NCBI GenBank assembly: GCA_047967505.1 | Contig: CM106538.1 | From: Dipteris shenzhenensis | Lineage: Eukaryota; Polypodiophyta; Polypodiopsida; Gleicheniales | DNA length: 64,000 bases | Strand: one strand, 5' to 3' | Part shown: piece after piece, positions 25,203-37,289 of the stretch | Layout: each line of letters opens with the position of its first letter | Numbering within the stretch: position 1 is the first letter of the stretch | Made by a program: the position numbers and the translations under genes | Notes under the pieces: generated by a model | Seen by the model: only the letters and a program-made list of their open reading frames with translations | What the model was told of the DNA's origin: nothing | Database searches by the model: none

Positions 25203-28200
25203 ATGGCGTCTGATTCTCTTTCACAGATTGTCACTGAAAAGCATGACAAGAATAACTTCCAGGCATGGAAGTTTAGAATGACAAATTTCCTTATGGGAAA
25301 AGGCTATTGGGATTCATTACAGGAAATGAAGAAGAACCAGTTCTTCCTAACGTTCCCAATCAACAGGAAATGTAGGCATTTAAAGGATGGCATGAGAAAG
25401 GTAGAAAAGTTATGTACTGGCTGTCTATCAGTATTTTGGATTTTATGATTGTGCATATTCAGGATGCAAGTACGCCAAAGGAGGCATAGGATACTTTGGC
25501 AAAAATGTACATCACAAATATGCAAGCCAGGAAAATGCAGCTCAAACAAGAGTTGCACAATGTGCAGAGAGAAAATTTGAGCATAAATGACTACCACATG
25601 AAGGTGAAGAAAATTGCAGATGCACTTGCTTCCATTGGGTCACCAGTGGAAGATGATGATCTAGTTTCTGTGACCTTGAATGGTCTAGGAAAGGATTATG
25701 CACAGTTTCGGACATCCATTGCCGTCCGTGAAAAATTTTTGATTTTGAAGAGTTGTTTGCTCTTCTAATTTCTAAAGAGCAGAGAAATGGGGGTGCATCT
25801 TCTTCAGTAGGAACTTCAAAAGAAACTGTCTTCTACTCAAATGCTGGAAGAGGTAGAGGCAGAGGTAGAGGAGGCCGATTTGTAGGCCGTGGTAGAAATC
25901 AGAATATGCAACAAACTCTAGAAAACCAGTCCTATGGACGGAGGACGTGGTAACTCTAGAGGCAGGGGGAGCCAAAGAGGCCGTGGTGGATGGCAGAGAG
26001 GCCAAAATGCAAACAACAATGTTGAATGCTACTACTGTGGTAAAATGGGTCATATGGCTAAGGACTGTTGCAAAAAGCAGAATGACATTATGAATGGAAA
26101 ATTGCAGCAAGGCAATTATGCATCTTCTAGTAGACAGGGTGATGACAGAAATGAGCATCTATTTATGATGCAGCACATGACCAATTCTGTGACAAGTGCA
26201 GAAGAATGAAATGATGTGTAATATGTTGACACAGGTGCGTCAAACCACATGATAGGTCATGCAGAATGGATGCAGGATGCAAGGAAAATGGAAAAACCAG
26301 GATTTGTGGAGACTAGTGATGATACTACACATCCTATTGTGCAGATAGGTAAAATTCGTTTGTCTTTGCAAGATGGGAAAAAGAAATACCTGTCTGATGT
26401 ATTTCATGTCCCGAACATCACCAAGAACCTGGTTTCTATTGGTCAAATGGTTGAGCAGGGCTTGCAGGTCAGATTTAATCCTCATGGATGCTTTGTTGAG
26501 GATATGAAAAATAACGGTCGCTTGATAGCAAAAGGAAAGAACAAGGGCAGGATGTTTACGTTGGATGCGGACATGCTTGAATTGGGTGCAGCAATGTTTG
26601 CACATGGGACCGGTGTAGTTGCAAATATTGATATCTGGCATAAATTCATTTGTCATGTTAAAATACAGCGACTTAAATCAATGCAAGCCCAAAATATTGT
26701 TGCAGGATTTCCTAAATTCAAGGTTGCAGAAATGCATAAGGTTTGTGAAGCCTGTCAATTTGGAAAATAGGCAATGAAACCATTTCCTAGGCATGTTCAA
26801 GAGAGTAAAAAGCCATTGGAATTAATCCACTCTGATGTGTAGACTACTAAAGCTGCATTTATTGGAGGCTATCACTATTTTGTTACTTTTATTGATGACT
26901 TCAGCAGAAAAGTTTGGGTGTATTTTATGAAAAAGAAAAGTGAAGTGTTTGGGCACTTCAAAGTTTTTAAAGCTATGGTTGAAAAAGAAACAGGCCTGCA
27001 AATAAAATGCCTAAGGTCAGATGGAGGGGCAGAGTACCTCTCAAATGAGTTTGCAAGGTTCCTGCAGGAGCATGGCATAAAGTAGCAATATTCATGCAGT
27101 CATACCCCACAGCAAAATGGACTTGCAGAAAGGAAAAACAGGAATATTGGAGAGGTATCTCGGGCCATGCTAAATAAAAAAGATCTACTAGATTATCATT
27201 GGGCTGAAGTAGTTGCTACAGCAGTTTACATAATGAACAAGACTCCCACTGCAGCAATACATGGCATGATGCCAGAGGAGATGTCTACTGGTAGGAAACC
27301 AGACATTTTTCATTTGAAAAATTTTGGTTGCATTGCCTATGTTCATGTGCCAGATGAGTTGAGGTCCAAGTTGGATCCAAAAGCTGAGAAGTGTATCTTT
27401 ATTGGTTATTCTTTGCAGTAGAAAGGGTATAGATGCTATAACCCTTCTACTTGTAAGTTTACAGTGAGTAGAGATGTTGTTTTTTATGAGATGAGTAGCT
27501 GGTATAAACGAGTAAATGTGATGATTAATGTAGATGCACAAAATGGTAATGCTGCACAGGATTCACATCAGCAATCACAAAATATCAGTGGACCTGCAGT
27601 GTCCTCTAGCAGTGGTTCACATACTTCGCCATGGATAGGCAGATTGAGATCAAGAGAGTCTCCTCAAAGTAATGCAGATAGTGGTACGTAGGTATCATGA
27701 AAAGGAAAAGAGAAGGTAGATCAGCCCATGTTTGATCTGAATGCAGGTCACTCTTATGTGGATTGTGAATCCAGTGGCTAAGAACAGAGGCTAAGAACAG
27801 AGCATTGATGATGAGTTGGGTATTCCTTCTGTTGTTACACCTGGAGTGAGGAAGACCAGGGATGTTTTGAGAGCACCTCGAAGTGAGCCTATTTTGCGCA
27901 CGTCTACCAGAGCTAGGTATCCTGTGGATAGGCTGAAATATGATGGATTTATAGCCATTCACTATGCCTATATGGTCAAAGTGATACAGGAACCAAAACC
28001 CACTTCTTTTGAGCAAGCCATGGGAAATGAAAAATGGGAGAAAGCCATGGATGAAGAAATGGATGCCTTGGAAGAAAATGCTACATGGGAATTGTTGCCC
28101 TTGCCTAAAGACAAGAATGCAATTGGATGTAAGTGAGTTTATAAGATCAAGCACAATGTAGATGGTTCTGTGAATAGATACAAGGCAAGATTAGTTGTCA

Positions 28201-29817
28201 AGGGGTATGCACAGACATACGGCATTGACTATGAAGAAACATTTAGTCCGGTTGCAAGGATGGCAACTGTAAGAGCAGCCATTCTATGGCTGCATCAAAG
28301 GGATGGTCTTTAGATCAGATGGATGTAAAGAATGCCTTCTTGCATGGTGATTTGCAAGAAGAGGTCCTTATGGAGCAACCACCAGGTTATGTTGATGGTA
28401 TTCATCCTGAGTTTGTTTGAAGGTTGAAGAAAGCCTTATATGGCTTGAAGCAAGCACCTAGAGCATGGTCTGAGAAGATAGGACAATATCTTGTCATTAT
28501 TGGCTTTCAGATTTCCAAGGCAGATTTCTCACTCTTTCTGAGAAAAACAGAGAAAGGTATTATGCTGCTTGTCATTTATGTTGATGATTTGATCATCACA
28601 GGTGATAGTGATGAAGATATCCTTCATGTGAAAATGCTATTGAAGCAGAAGTTTGAGATGAAGGATTTGGGAGAGCTACGTTATTTCTTGGGCATTGAGG
28701 TGATTAGATCACCAAGTGGGATACAACTCTTGCAGAGGCAGTATGGATTGGACATGCTATCCAAATATGGGATGATAGGCTGGAAGTCTATTTTCGTTCC
28801 TTTGGAGCAGAATGTGAAGCTGAGCACAGATGCAGGTGAGCTTCTGGAAGACCCTACTATGTACAGACGCATAGTAGGAAGTTTGATTTATATGACTATT
28901 ACTAGGCCAGATTTAAGCTATGCTACTGGATTGGTAAGTCAGTTTACGCAGGCTCCAAGGAAACCGCATTTGGATGTGGCTAGACACATACTCAGGTATG
29001 TGAAGTCCACATTGCAGTATGGACTATTTTATGAGGCTGGGGTTCAGATATAGTTGCATGGATAACAGGCTATAAGTCTATTTCCATTCCTTTGGAGCAG
29101 AATGTGAAGCTGAGCACAGATGCAGGTGAGCTTCTGGAAGACCCTACTATGTACAGACGCATAGTAGGAAGTTTGATTTATATGACTATTACTAGGCAAG
29201 ATTTAAGCTATGCTATTGGATTGGTAAGTCAGTTTATGTAGGCTCCAAGGAACCTACATCTGGATGTGGCTAGACACATACTCAGGTATGTGAAGTCCAC
29301 ATTGTAGTATGGACTATTTTATGAGGCTGGGGTTCAGATATAGTTGCATGGATACACTGATGCTGATTGGGCTGGTAGTACTTCTGATAGACGATCTACC
29401 AGTGGATATATGTTCTCTTTTGGGAGTGCTGCAGTCACCTGGAGTAGCAAGAAACAGCCTACAATTGCCTTGTCAAGCACAGAGGCTGAGTACAAGAAGG
29501 GTGTAGCAATGGCTGCGCATGTGAGGTAGCTTGGTGGTTGCAAATGCTACTTTATGATATGCATCAGTCTACAGATGGGACAGTTGTCATTTATTGTGAC
29601 AACATGGGCAGTATACACTTGGCAAATAACCTAGTCTATCATGCTAGAACAAAGCATATTGAGGTGCATTATCACTATGTGTGGGAGAAGGTTTTACTAG
29701 GTCTTATTGATCTAGTTTATGTCGGCACAGAGGATCAGGTCGCTAACATATTCAAGAAGAGATTGGGCATAGAGAAGCTGCACAAGTTTAGAGACCTACT
29801 CGAGGGGGAGTGTTGAG
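25203..29817 (+). pseudogene. Copia C: decayed GAG-POL polyprotein
   Basis: Starts ATGGCGTCTGATTC (MASDSLSQIVTEKHDKNNF). Fragments in order: GAG with LGKDYAQFRTS, Arg/Gly-rich segment, zinc knuckle CYYCGKMGHMAKDC (26030), protease DTGASNHM (26231, normally DSGA), GAG-pre-IN, integrase with LRSDGGAEYLSNE and NGLAERKNR, linker, RT with YVDDLIITGD (28578) and RNase H with GYTDADWAG (29350) and STEAEY. There are at least ten stops or frame changes (for example TAG at 26768, 27100, 27418 and TGA at 28135). A 290-bp segment of RT/RNase H is tandemly duplicated at 28777-29354. Confidence 0.9.
28777..29354 (+). repeat. 290-bp tandem duplication inside copia C
   Basis: AGGCTGGAAGTCTATTT at 28777 recurs as AGGCTATAAGTCTATTT at 29067, and both copies run through the KLSTDAGELLEDPTMY and RYVKSTLQYGLF segments to TTGCATGGATA. 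The second copy has several private changes (for example a stop where copy 1 has CAG), so the duplication is old. Confidence 0.85.
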
Positions 29818-30160
29818 ATATCGAGCTCACTCGCGATATCCCAAGGTGACTGTTGTGCATTTATGTCACTGACTTGTTAGCTGCAGATGCGGTTGGTACA
29901 CCACCCACGAATACTAGCTGGATGACAGCTATCCTTATCTACTCTAGTTTGTGGCTCAGTTAGTATGCCACCTTAGTTAGTTGAGTTTGGTTTGAGACCC
30001 ACATATAGGGTTCTTCTATTTCTTTGTACTAGAGTGCTTTTGGCTTTCACAACTAAGAAGAGGAAAACTGTTTTCAGCCTCCACCTGTGTGTGTATTCCC
30101 CCTTTGTGTATGTGAGAAAGCTGCAAGTGAGATTCCTTCCCTCTCTCCCACTATATTCAT
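29811..30160 (+). repeat. Copia C: 3' LTR
   Basis: TGTTGAGATATCGAGC follows the purine tract CGAGGGGGAG; it ends near ATATTCATA where TTCACA is expected. About 350 bp. Confidence 0.85.
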
Positions 30161-31197
30161 AATCTTAAGGCGCATCTCTTTGTGTGCTTGAATCTTTGAT
30201 ATCATGTCTCTACTGAAAGTTATAGGTCTCTGTGTCTAATGATAGTTTGTAGAGTGTTTTGAGCTAAGTGTAAAGGTGTCTATGAAGGAGGTGCAATGTT
30301 TCCTTAGACTCTACCCATCCGACCCAATCGTCCCCTTCAAACTCCTTGATATATAAGAGTTCATGTCATGTTGAGCCACAAGATCTTCTTTCAACAACGT
30401 TATACTCTTCTCTTTGGTGCAGACCCGCGGCTCGCTAAGATTATGGCCTGTGCTGATCCTTTCCTTCTCCCTATGCTTGATTACAACATCACTTGGGATG
30501 TTACCATCTTCATTCTCATCTGAGGGAGGAAAGTATGGTGTGGTATCTTGGCATAAAAGCTTCTTTCTAATGTCCCATTCTCAATGACAAATATCTTTGT
30601 TAGTCAATTCGAAAGTAGCAGGAAGTGAAGAGGTGCATGAAGTTTATTACCCCCAACTTCATGTCACAACACACACACACACACACACACATAGGGAGTG
30701 AGGGACGAGGGGATGGAAGCAAAGAGAGAGGGGGTGATCTTGCTAGAGAGCTTCATAGACACACAGACACATGCACACAACATACAAGGAGAAGGGGGTG
30801 GAGGCAAAGATAGAGGGGGGTGATCTTATTGGAGAGCTTTAGTGATCAAAGTAAAGGCAGAGGGAGATAATGACAATCATGCAAATGATATCTGACCTTA
30901 AACTTTGAAATATTTTAAGGATTCCATGAGCACGCATGACTAAGATCGATCCAAGAATCATGAGCTAGGGGTGGTGAAATTACATGAGTCAATCAAAGGG
31001 AGATTTCAAGCATTGGGTGGTATGTCAAAGTGAATTGAGGGAATGATCATTGTGAAGGATAGATGCCCTCACTTTTTGGAGCAGAAGACCACAGGTTTGG
31101 AGGGGAGGGTTCATTGTTAGCAGACATGATACTCTTATGTGCATATGATATTGCCCTCTATCCCGCTCAGCAAATAGGTCTATAGAGACACTTGGAG
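30161..31197. other. Unassigned stretch between copia C and D
   Basis: No convincing gene. A (CA)n microsatellite lies at 30668-30690, followed by two loosely repeated blocks containing GATGGAAGCAAAGAGAGAGG and GGTGGAGGCAAAGATAGAGG (30710-30835). Confidence 0.5.
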
Positions 31198-31494
31198 TGT
31201 TGAGATATCGAGCGCCACTCGTGATATGCCAGGGTGACCATTGTGCATTTATGTCACCGACTTGTTAGCTGCAGATGCGGTTGTTACACCACCCATGAAT
31301 AATAGCTGGATGATAGCTATCCTTATATACTCTAGTTCATGGCTCAGTTAGTATGCCACCTTAGCTAGCTGAAGTTGGTTTGAGACCCACATATAGGGTT
31401 CTTCTATTTCTTTGTACTAGAGTTTTGTAGATTTACCCTTGTGAGGCAGAAGCTGTGTTTTTTGCAGTGACAGAATATTTTGCAGTGTTCTGTA

Positions 31495-34400
31495 ATGGCA
31501 TTTGATTCTCTTTCACATATTGTAACTGAAATGCTTGACAAGAACAACTTCTAGGCATGGAAGTTGAGAATGACGAATTGCCTTATGGGAAAAGGCTATT
31601 AGGAGTTCATTACAAGAAATGAAGTCAACAAAAAATGCAAGCATTTAAAGGATGGCATGAGAGAGCCAGAAAAGTTATGTACTGGCTGTCTATTAGTATT
31701 TCAGATTCTATGATTGTGCACATTTAGGATGCAAGTATGCCAAAGGAGGCATGGGATACTTTAGCAAAAATGTACAGCACAAATATGCAAGCCAGGAAAA
31801 TGCAGCTTAAGCAGGATTTGCACAATGTGTAGAGAGAAAATATGAGCATCAATGACTACCACATGAAGGTGAAGAAGATTGCAGATGCACTTGCTTCCAT
31901 TGGGTTGCCAGTGGAAGATGATGATTTAGTTTCTGTGACCTTGAATGGTCTAGGAAAGGATTATGCACAGTTCCGGACATCCATTGCCGTCTGTGAAAAA
32001 TTTCCTGATTTTGAGGAGTTGTTTGCTCTTCTAATTTTTGAAGAGCAAAGAAATGGTGGTGCATCTTCTTCAGGAGGAACTTCAAAAGAAACTATGTTGT
32101 ACTCAAATGCTGGAAGAGGCAGAGCAGGCCGATTTGGAGGCTATGGTAGAAATTAGAATATGCAACAAACTCAAGAAAACTAGTCCTATGGAGGAGGAGG
32201 TGGTAACTCTAGAGGCAGGGGGAGCCAAAGAGGTCGTGGTGGATGGCAGAGAGGCCAAAATGCAAACAGCAATGTTGAATGCTACTATTGTGGTAAAATG
32301 GGTCATATGACGAAAGATTGCAAATAAAATGCTTAAGGTCAGATGGAGGGGGAGAGTACCTCTCAAATGAGTCTGCAAGGTTCCTGCAAGAGCATGGCAT
32401 AAATCAACAATATTCATGTAGTCATACCCCACCTCAAAATGGACTTGCAGAAGGGAAAAACAGGCATATTGGAGAGGTATCTCGGGCCATGCTAAATGAA
32501 AAAGACCTACCAGATTATTATTGGGCTAAAGCAGTTCCTACAGTAGTTTACATAATGAACAGGACTCCCACTGCAGCAATACATGGCATGACACCAAAGG
32601 AGATGTATACTGGTAGGAAACCAGATATTTCTCATTTGAAAATTTTTGGTTGGATTGCCTATGTTCATGTGCCAAATGAGTTGAGGTCCAAGTTGGATCC
32701 AAAAGCTAAGAAGTGCATCTTTATTGGTTATTCTCTACAGTAGAAAGGGTGTAGATGCTATAACCCTTCTACTCATAAGTTTACAGTGAGCAGAGATGTT
32801 TCTTTTAATGAGATGAGCAGCTAGTATAAACCAATAAATGTGATTGATGATGTAGATGCACAAAATGGTAATGCTGCATAGAATTCACAGCAGCAATCAC
32901 AAAATATTGGTGGACCTAGAGTGTCCTCTAGTAGTGGTTCACATATTTCACCATGGACAGGCAGATTGAGATCAGGAGAATCTCCTCAAAGCAATGCAGA
33001 TAGTGGTATGCAAGTATCACGAAAAGGAAAAGAGAAGGTAGATCAGCCCATGTTTGATGTGAATGCAGGTCACTCTTATGTGGATGGTGAATCCAGTGGC
33101 TCAGAATAGAGCATTGATGATGAGTTGGGTATTCCTTCTATTGTTACACCTAGAGTAAGGAAGACCAAGTATGTTTTGAGAGCACCTAGAAGTGAGCCTA
33201 TTTTGCACACATCTACCACAACTAGGTATCCTGTGGATAGGCTGAAATATGATGGATTTAGAGCCATTCACTATGCCTATATGGTCAAAGTGATACAAGA
33301 ACCAAAACCCACTTCTTTTGAACAAGCCATGGGAAAAGAAAAATGGAAGAAAACCATGGATGAAGAAATGGATGCCTTGGAAGCAAATGCTACATGGGAA
33401 TTGATGCCTTTGCCTAAAGACAAGAATGCAGTTGATTGTAAGTGGGTTTATAAGGTGAAGCACAATGCAGATGGTTCTATGAATAGATATAAGGCAAGAT
33501 TAGTTGTCAAGGGGTATGCATAGAAAGGGTGTAGATGCTATAACCCTTCTACTCATAAGTTTACAGTGAGCAGAGATGTTTCTTTTAATGAGATGAGCAG
33601 CTAGTATAAACCAATAAATGTGATTGATGATGTAGATGCACAAAATGGTAATGCTGCATAGAATTCACAGCAGCAATCACAAAATATTGGTGGACCTAGA
33701 GTGTCCTCTAGTAGTGGTTCACATATTTCACCATGGACAGGCAGATTGAGATCAGGAGAATCTCCTCAAAGCAATGCAGATAGTGGTATGCAAGTATCAC
33801 GAAAAGGAAAAGAGAAGGTAGATCAGCCCATGTTTGATGTGAATGCAGGTCACTCTTATGTGGATGGTGAATCCAGTGGCTCAGAACAGAGCATTGATGA
33901 TGAGTTGGGTATTCCTTCTATTGTTACACCTAGAGTAAGGAAGACCAAGTATGTTTTGAGAGCACCTAGAAGTGAGCCTATTTTGCACACATCTACCATA
34001 GTTAGGTATCTTGTGGATAGGCTGAAATATGATGGATTTAGAGCCATTCACTATGCCTATATGGTCAAAGTGATACAAGAACCAAAACCCACTTCTTTTG
34101 AGCAAGCCATGGGAAAAGAAAAATGGAAGAAAACCATGGATGAAGAAATGGATGCCTTGGAAGCAAATGCTACATGGGAATTGATGCCTTTTCCTAAAGA
34201 CAAGAATGCAGTTGGTTGTAAGTGGGTTTATAAGGTGAAGCACAATGCAGATGGTTCTGTGAATAGATATAAGGCAAGATTAGTTGTCAAGGGGTATGCA
34301 TAGACATATGGCATTGATTATAAAGAAACATTCAGTCCAGTTGCAAGGATGGCAACCGTAAGAGCAGTCATTGCTATGGCTACATCAAAGGGATGGTCTT

Positions 34401-35610
34401 TACATCAGATGGATGTAAAGAATGCCTTCTTGCATGGTGATTTGCAAGAAGAGGACTTTATGGAGCAGCCACCTAGTTATGTTCATGATGTTCATCCTGA
34501 GTTTGTTTGCAGGTTGAACAAATCCTTGTATGGCTTGAAGCAAGCACCTAGATCATGGTTTGACAAGATAGGACAATATCTTGTCACTATTGGCTTTCAG
34601 ATTTCCAAGCCAGATTTCTTACTTTATGTGAGAAAAACAGAGAAAGGTATTATGCTGCTTGTCATTTATGTTGATGATTTGATCATCATAGGTGATAGTG
34701 ATGAAGATATCCTTCATGTGAAAATGCTATTGAAGCAGAAGTTTGAGATGAAGGATTTGGGAGAGCCGCTGTGTTATTTCTTGGGCATTGAGGTGATTAG
34801 ATCACCAAGTGGGATACGGCTCTTGCAGAGGCAGTATGGATTGGACATGCTGTGATAATATGGGATGATAGTAGGCTGTAACCCTATTTCAGTTCCTTTT
34901 GAGCAGAATGTGAAGCTGAGCACAGATGCAAGTGAGCTTCTGGAAGACCCTACTATGTACAGACACATAATAGGAAGTTTGATTCATATGACTATTACTA
35001 GGCCAGATTTGAGCTATGCTGTTGGATTGGTAAGTCAGTTTATGCAGACTACAAGGAAACTGCATTTGGATGCGGCCAGACGCATACTTAGGTATGTGAA
35101 GTCCACATTGTAGTATGGACTATTTTATGAGGCTAGGGTTTAGATACAATTGCATGGATACACTGATCCTGATTGGGCTGGTAGTATTTCTGATAGACGA
35201 CCTACCAGTGGATATCTGTTCTCTTTTGGGAGTGCTGCAGTCACTTGGAGCAGCAAGAAACATCCTAGAATTGCCTTGTCGAGCACAAAGTCTGAGTACA
35301 AGGGTGCAGCAATGGCTACATGGGAGGTATCTTGGTTGCATAAGCTACTTTATGATATGTATCAGGGGCCAGTTGTCATTTATTGTGACAACATGAGCAG
35401 TATACACTTGGCAAATAATCCAGTCTATCATGCTAGAACAAAGCACATTAAGGTGCATTATCACTATGTGTGGGAGAAGGTTTTACTAGGTCTTATTGAT
35501 CTAGTTTATGTCAGCACAGAGGATTAGGTAGCTGACATATTCATGAAGGCATTGGGTGCAGAGAAGCTGCGCAAGTTCAGAGACCTACTTGGTGTGCAGG
35601 AATTGGGATT
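31495..35610 (+). pseudogene. Copia D: residual GAG-POL coding sequence
   Basis: GAG from ATGGCATTTGATTC (31495), MSINDYHMKVKKIADAL at 31842, zinc knuckle CYYCGKMGHMTKDC at about 32280, then a jump to integrase IKCLRSDGGGEYLSNE (32318) and NGLAEGKNRH. Linker and RT N-terminus are duplicated (32741-34300). RT continues with [13 protein letters not shown] and YVDDLIIIGD at about 34670, RNase H with GYTDPDWAG at 35150. Protease, GAG-pre-IN and the first integrase Asp are deleted. Stops include TAG at 32741, 33108 and 35528. Confidence 0.9.
32741..34300 (+). repeat. 780-bp tandem duplication inside copia D
   Basis: 32741-33520 and 33521-34300 are direct repeats of exactly 780 bp, starting TAGAAAGGGTGTAGATGC and ending GGGGTATGCA. 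I count under a dozen differences, for example GAATAGA versus GAACAGA near 33107/33887, and CAACTAGGTATCC versus TAGTTAGGTATCT. The break point has short microhomology (CAGTAGA / CATAGA). Confidence 0.95.
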
Positions 35611-35625
35611 GAGCTCGAGGGGGAG

Positions 35626-35979
35626 TGTTGAGATATCGAGCTCCACTCGGGATATGCCAAGGTGACCATTGTGCATTTATGCCACCGACTTGTTAGCTGT
35701 AGATGCAGTTGGTACACCGCCCATGAGTAATAGTTGGATGACAGCTATCCTTATGTACTCTAGTTTGTGGCTCAGTTAGTATGCCACCTTAGTTAGCTGA
35801 GTTTGGTTTGAGACCCCCATATAGGGTTCTTCTATTTCTTTGTACTAGAAGTTTTTTTTGGCTTTGACAACTACAAAGAGGAAAACTATTTTCAACCTCC
35901 ACCTTTGTGTGTATTCCCCCATTGTGTATGTGAGGAAGCCGCAAGTGAGACTCCTTCCTTCTCTCCCACTATCTTTACA
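35626..35979 (+). repeat. Copia D: 3' LTR
   Basis: 354 bp, TGTTGAGATATCG to TCTTTACA, preceded by the purine tract GAGGGGGAG. Confidence 0.9.
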
Positions 35980-35984
35980 TGAAG

Positions 35985-36300
35985 GCCTAAGCAAGGGGGG
36001 AGAGGGAGACCTGACTGTTAATCTTGGAAAGACCAAGGCTATGATCTTTAAAACCTCATGGCCAATAGCCCTGCAAACATAGTTTCGCATACCGAGGTGG
36101 AGATTGTACAGGCATACAATTATTTAGCGACAATTTCGACCAAACCCGTATTAGCCAACTGGTTGTTTCAGACCCTAGTGAGACGCCTTTCTAGGGGAGT
36201 GATCTCTCAGCAACTAAGTGGAGGAGATTTGAGAGGTGGCAAGTGATATGCAGCCCTCTACCCCTTATCAATTAGTACAAGGGCAGTTTGCTATACACCA
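35985..36300 (+). pseudogene. LINE reverse-transcriptase scrap
   Basis: Short frames read GDLTVNLGKTKAMIFKTS and, in another frame, VSHTEVEIVQAYNYLATIST. This combination (a V/LNxxKTKxMxF box followed by a Y-x-YLG-like box) is characteristic of the thumb region of plant LINE reverse transcriptases. Frames are broken, and no endonuclease or full RT is present. Confidence 0.55.
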
Positions 36301-36459
36301 CTTTAAATAGAGGCCATCTCTCAATCGGTGACATATTTGCACTGGGTATGGGACATGCCTAGCCCAGTCTGGCTTTTAAGTCATTAATGAGACCAGAGGA
36401 TGAGGAGTTAGTACAGCTTGGTATGCTTATTAGTAGAGATAGAGGGAGAGGGGGAGTTG

Positions 36460-36464
<5 letters not shown>

Positions 36465-36524
<60 letters not shown>

Positions 36525-36543
36525 GAGAGAGAGAGAGAGAGAG
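36465..36543. repeat. (GA)n microsatellite
   Basis: About 80 bp of nearly pure GA repeat. It marks the break where homology to gene X ends on the left. Confidence 0.9.
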
Positions 36544-36566
36544 GATTGACAGGGAGAAGCACTGAC

Positions 36567-37265
36567 CTTTGGACTGATAAAATTTTGGACGATGATGAGA
36601 ATATGAAGGTAGGCTATCTCATTATCATGGATCTTTTGGATTGTATATATTTCACATTGCTTCTTTTTTTAGACTATCTCACTATTTTCTCTGCTAGATC
36701 TTTTTTAGCATGACTTATATATATTTCTCATTGCTTCTTTTTTTCTACTGTAGCTCTATATTGAAGATGACAGTTTTCTGAGAAGGTCCTATGGGAGCCA
36801 AGAAAGTGGACTTGGACAAATGTCTTCCCTTGCACAGTACATGAACAAGATGTCATCTGCCAAGATTTTGATATACCATAGACAATTAATAATGATGGAG
36901 AGATAGTTATCTACTTTTTAAAATGTTTATCAAATTTTCTTGGTGGGTACCAGGTAAATTGGCGGAATGAAAAAGTTATATCAATTGAGAAATTATATGT
37001 TTTAGATATTTTTGGATATGGCCCTTGTAAACAGTGCTTAAGGGTAGGGTACTTTTTGATATACACTGCTTAAGCTTTAGCACTTGGAATCAAATATCCT
37101 AGCCAATTAGATAGTTATGGAAGAGATCTGCTTCTTATAGATTGTGAGGCTAAACAGATCGAAGGAGAGCAGCTTGATGTAAAAGAAGTACAAGAGTAAC
37201 TTAAGTATATTGTATTGTCAAAAGTTACAATGGACACAAAGTCCTAAGAAAAAGATAGTCAGCTC
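36567..37265 (+). pseudogene. Gene X fragment (copy A of the convergent module)
   Basis: Homologous to the last two exons of the gene at 53672-56325. The exon up to 36606 reads LWTDKILDDDENMK and ends at GTAGGC, matching LWKDELLVADENEK at the same splice site in the other copy. After an intron ending CTACTGTAG, the next exon reads LYIEDDSFLRRSYGS and SSAKILIYHRQL, matching LQIEDDTFLQRSSGS and GSAKILIYHRQL. Later codons contain several stops and frameshifts. It is 5'-truncated at the GA microsatellite, so the N-terminal two thirds are missing. It converges on the transposase-like gene to the right, as in the other copy. Confidence 0.75.
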
Positions 37266-37289
37266 AGATTTTGTATTGATTTTTTCTGG

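Larger units (their letters stand above)
31198..35979 (+). mobile_element. Copia D: internally deleted LTR retrotransposon
   Basis: The left boundary TGTTGAGATATCG at 31198 is preceded by TGGAG; the 3' LTR ends TTTACA at 35979, followed by TGAAG, a plausible 5-bp target duplication with one mismatch. The 5' LTR is joined at about 31425 to the leader close to GAG, so the LTR end and primer site are deleted. A second deletion at about 32320 joins the GAG zinc knuckle directly to the integrase. A 780-bp tandem duplication follows. The element is non-autonomous and dead. Confidence 0.85.
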
